DNA from: Phycisphaerales bacterium
Lineage (GTDB): Bacteria; Planctomycetota; Phycisphaerae; Sedimentisphaerales; Anaerobacaceae
Direction of reading: 5' to 3'
Length of the DNA: 7,340 nucleotides
Assembly (NCBI GenBank): GCA_011057845.1
Contig: DSDB01000078.1
Location: forward strand, 1-7,340
The notes beneath the pieces were generated by a model. That model was not told the DNA's origin, ran no database searches, and saw only the letters and a list, made by a program, of their open reading frames with translations. Shown in pieces: positions 5,551-7,340 of the stretch (its first letter is position 1; each line of letters starts with the position of its first letter). Position numbers and translations under genes: made by a program.

Positions 5551-6309
5551 ATGAAAGTGTATCGCGAAAAGGCACTCAGATCCCAAGCGGATGACCCTAT
5601 CAAAGCCCTGCTCAACATGTGGCATGATATATGCCGGAGCAGGATCGGCGAATCAGTTGAAGTTATGATTGCCGGGCGAAGAGACCATCCGCGGCTTGCG
5701 AGTTATCCAGGAGAACTGAATACAGCGGCACCAATGCGGGTTGAAGGGAAGCTTGCGTTGGTTCTGTTCTTCGACTCCTTGCTCCACGTCAATCCAATAC
5801 TCGTGAGCCATGAACTCGGTCACTGGATACTGAAACTGCAAGACTTCAGGACACTGCGTTACAGACCCGACGAGCACTCAAATACTGAGATCTACCTGAA
5901 CTCAATGATTCACCACGTCCCTCTGTATGCACTCCAGCGGTCCGTGGGGCACGACCCCCAAGACGAAGTCGACTCCCGTTGCCTGCACAATCTTAGGCTC
6001 TTTTCAAAGCAGGGTGAACCGAGTGCAAGACACTTGTGGGCAGACAATGCCCTTCTGCTTTCGGACGACTTGTTAAACTGCGCGCCAAGCAATCGTACAG
6101 CTGTCCTGAATGTGATCGGTAGCAAGCACCCCCACACCTCACAATTAGTTAGGAATATACTGGGACAAGCGGAGTCTCGAGACTTACTTCTTCCCGACCA
6201 GAACCTCGCCTTTGCCAGAGAGGTTGTTGATCGCCTTGAACTTCCCGGGGAGTGGCTCTTGTTAGACGAGTCCACCGAACTGGTACACCTTGTCAGGGAG
6301 AACAACTGA
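5551..6309 (+). CDS. Putative zinc metallopeptidase (HELGH motif), uncharacterised family
   Basis: 252 aa from ATG 5551, chosen because GGAGG lies six bases upstream (5540-5544). The in-frame ATG 5536 has no such site and would itself overlap that Shine-Dalgarno. The hydrophobic strand KLALVLFFDSLLHV (about 67-80) leads into PILVSHELGHWIL, an HExxH zinc-binding helix with His 87, Glu 88 and His 91. The third ligand is uncertain: Glu 108, Glu 113 and the His-His pair 121-122 are candidates. Further acidic and polar blocks include QDEVDSR (137-143) and LLSDDLLNC (169-177). There is no signal peptide or membrane segment, so it is probably cytoplasmic. Length and the HExxH on a helix recall small intracellular zincins such as the ImmA/IrrE type, but the flanking motifs do not match those I know. 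GC is lower than its neighbours (29/60 at 5881-5940 against 44/60 at 3061-3120) and AGA/AGG codons are used, suggesting transfer. It lies between same-orientation repeats R2 and R3. Confidence 0.75.
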   Translation: MKVYREKALRSQADDPIKALLNMWHDICRSRIGESVEVMIAGRRDHPRLASYPGELNTAAPMRVEGKLALVLFFDSLLHVNPILVSHELGHWILKLQDFRTLRYRPDEHSNTEIYLNSMIHHVPLYALQRSVGHDPQDEVDSRCLHNLRLFSKQGEPSARHLWADNALLLSDDLLNCAPSNRTAVLNVIGSKHPHTSQLVRNILGQAESRDLLLPDQNLAFAREVVDRLELPGEWLLLDESTELVHLVRENN

Positions 6310-6340
6310 CAGGTAACGGGGAGGGACAGCCACCAGTTTC

Positions 6341-6516
6341 AGCGCGTAGGGTGTGCCCCGATGCACATCGGGGTTGCACGCACGGCCTGCCCGTCACACC
6401 TGCCTACACCCCGGCTACGACTCTGTCATGCCTGCGCAGGCAGGCATCCAGAAGGACTCGTGGCCGCCGACGGCTGGCATCCCTTCGCAACGCGAAGAGA
6501 TGGGTCCGCGCATCCT
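6341..6516 (+). repeat. Dispersed repeat copy R3 (modules a, b, c; fullest copy)
   Basis: Module a has the same CCCCGAT-GCAC-ATCGGGG hairpin as R2. Module b has the REP-like palindrome ATGCCTGC-GCAG-GCAGGCAT (6428-6447), as in R1 but with a different loop. Module c is the CATCCCTTCGC stem (6478-6502) with one broken pair at 6498. It starts 31 bases after the metallopeptidase stop. Confidence 0.8.
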
Positions 6517-6574
6517 CACCATCGAGTCCAGCAGCGCATGTCCGGGGACACCCGACTCCCCTCAGGAGTCAAAA

Positions 6575-6604
6575 CAATCCGTGCAAATCCGTGTAAATCC
6601 GTGG
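6575..6604. repeat. 10-bp tandem repeat (AAATCCGTGN x3)
   Basis: CAATCCGTGC, AAATCCGTGT and AAATCCGTGG stand head to tail with a 10-base period, followed by TTAAAAAAG. This type of 'AAATCCGTGTAAATCCGTGG' tract is a common intergenic repeat in bacterial genomes. It lies just downstream of the DUF429 gene stop. Confidence 0.7.
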
Positions 6605-6618
6605 TTAAAAAAGCAGTG

Positions 6619-7340
6619 TCACTCCGTTCGATAACCCTGCAACTCCGTGTCCTTCCTGCGCGACGGTATCAGCAGCTCCATCCGAAGGCCGCGCGCGTCC
6701 AATTGCGGCTCGGGCGGAATCACGGAGCACCGCCCGGCCAGGCACTGATAGGCCGTCCAGCACACCGCCATCGCGTCATGGACATCGTCCTGCTCGGCTG
6801 TCCGCAGGCTCAGCCGCGGCATCGGCCCGCCGAAATCCGCGAACACCCGCCGCAGCAGCCGCCGCCGAAGCGCCCGACCGGCCGGCGACTTCTTGCCGGG
6901 ATTGACCGCCCGCCCGCCGTTGAGCGCATGGAACGCCAGCTCCGGATGGGCCTCGCGCAGCCGGCCCTGCCGCTCGGCCGTCATCACCGCATCCACCTGG
7001 CGAATCTTGTCCATCATGCGAAACGTCCGCATGTTCAGCCCCCGCAGCGACACGGCGAAGTTCTCCCGCGTGGCCGTCGGGTAGTCCGCCACCTCCAGCA
7101 CGCCGCGTATCGGCGGATCGAACACGCTGCCCGCCCGCGGCCGACCCAGCAGCCGCCGCGCCATCACGTCGCACCCCCGCGCCGGCCCGTCGCCAAGCCC
7201 TATCGGGATATGCACGCAGACCCGCCGACACTCCGCCGTCCGCTCCAGGGCCTCCTGAAAATCCCGCGCCAGAAGTATCTCGCGGACCTCCATAATCTCC
7301 GCATCGCCCCGGTCATCCCCGCCCGCCACCTCCCGCAACC
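6619..7340 (-). CDS. DUF429 family protein, predicted RNase H-like fold (partial, 5' end off right edge)
   Basis: At least 239 codons are visible. The start is beyond 7340: the family's N-terminal element (around IGVDGCxxGW) is absent and the frame is still open at the edge, so the TTG at 7338 is not trusted. Numbering from there, visible blocks are HIPIGLGDGPARGCDVMAR (43-61), RRLLGRPRAGSVFDPP (61-76), KIRQVD (111-116), HPELAFHALNGG (131-142) followed by PGKK, and the C-terminal EQDDVHDAMAVCWTAY (182-197) and DARGLRMEL (214-222). All are in the order seen in DUF429 proteins. The family is predicted to have an RNase H-like nuclease fold; its biological role is not established. The usual Asp of ID(I/V)PIGL is His here (residue 43, codon at 7212-7210), while the C-terminal DD..D motif is kept. 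It ends at TGA 6619 close to a T-rich tract but without a clear terminator hairpin. Confidence 0.85.
   Translation of the reverse strand, partial: LREVAGGDDRGDAEIMEVREILLARDFQEALERTAECRRVCVHIPIGLGDGPARGCDVMARRLLGRPRAGSVFDPPIRGVLEVADYPTATRENFAVSLRGLNMRTFRMMDKIRQVDAVMTAERQGRLREAHPELAFHALNGGRAVNPGKKSPAGRALRRRLLRRVFADFGGPMPRLSLRTAEQDDVHDAMAVCWTAYQCLAGRCSVIPPEPQLDARGLRMELLIPSRRKDTELQGYRTE

Noticed and set aside
6554..6570. GACTCC-CCTCA-GGAGTC hairpin as terminator between R3 and the DUF429 gene
   Set aside because: No T-run next to it in either direction; the T6 at 6607-6612 (minus) has no stem before it.

Overview
The window looks like a bacterial chromosome, mostly GC-rich, with Shine-Dalgarno sites, a Tat signal peptide and several sigma70-type promoters (all with 17-bp spacers). 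I lean towards Planctomycetota. The conserved small protein starting at 4165 (N-terminal 'RSTGPRTPTGK...NAVKHGL') and the twin-arginine leader resemble proteins I associate with that phylum, but no rRNA or marker gene in the window confirms this.

Left part (1-3307, GC-rich): the start of a Tat-exported protein (minus strand, running off the left edge), an AMP-forming acyl-CoA/acyl-ACP synthetase upstream of it on the same strand, and a divergent permease of the RbsC-like ABC importer family with its own promoter. The permease is an orphan here: no ATPase or binding protein is in view.

Middle (2816-4249): a minus-strand conserved hypothetical gene with a near-consensus promoter. Its frame has no stop at its natural end and runs about 490 bases antisense into the permease. 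A 39-bp imperfect tandem repeat lies in its 3' part.

Non-coding repeat belt (4262-5250): a 419-bp element bounded by perfect 23-bp inverted repeats, with strong internal pairing and no convincing gene, followed by two of the three copies of a modular hairpin-rich dispersed repeat (R1 at 4699, R2 at 4983; R3 at 6341). A near-perfect promoter (4884-4912) points straight into R2.

Cargo between R2 and R3 (5134-6340): a visibly lower-GC segment carrying a promoter with a possible direct-repeat operator, a doubtful 55-aa ORF and an unclassified HExxH (HELGH) zinc-metallopeptidase-like gene. The same-orientation repeats on both sides and the composition shift suggest an acquired cassette.

Right edge: R3, a 10-bp tandem repeat and a partial DUF429-family gene (minus strand) in which the usual Asp of the 'ID(I/V)PIGL' motif is His.

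The genes do not form one obvious pathway. The most unusual content is the 4262-6340 belt: a structured inverted-repeat element plus repeat-flanked metallopeptidase cargo.
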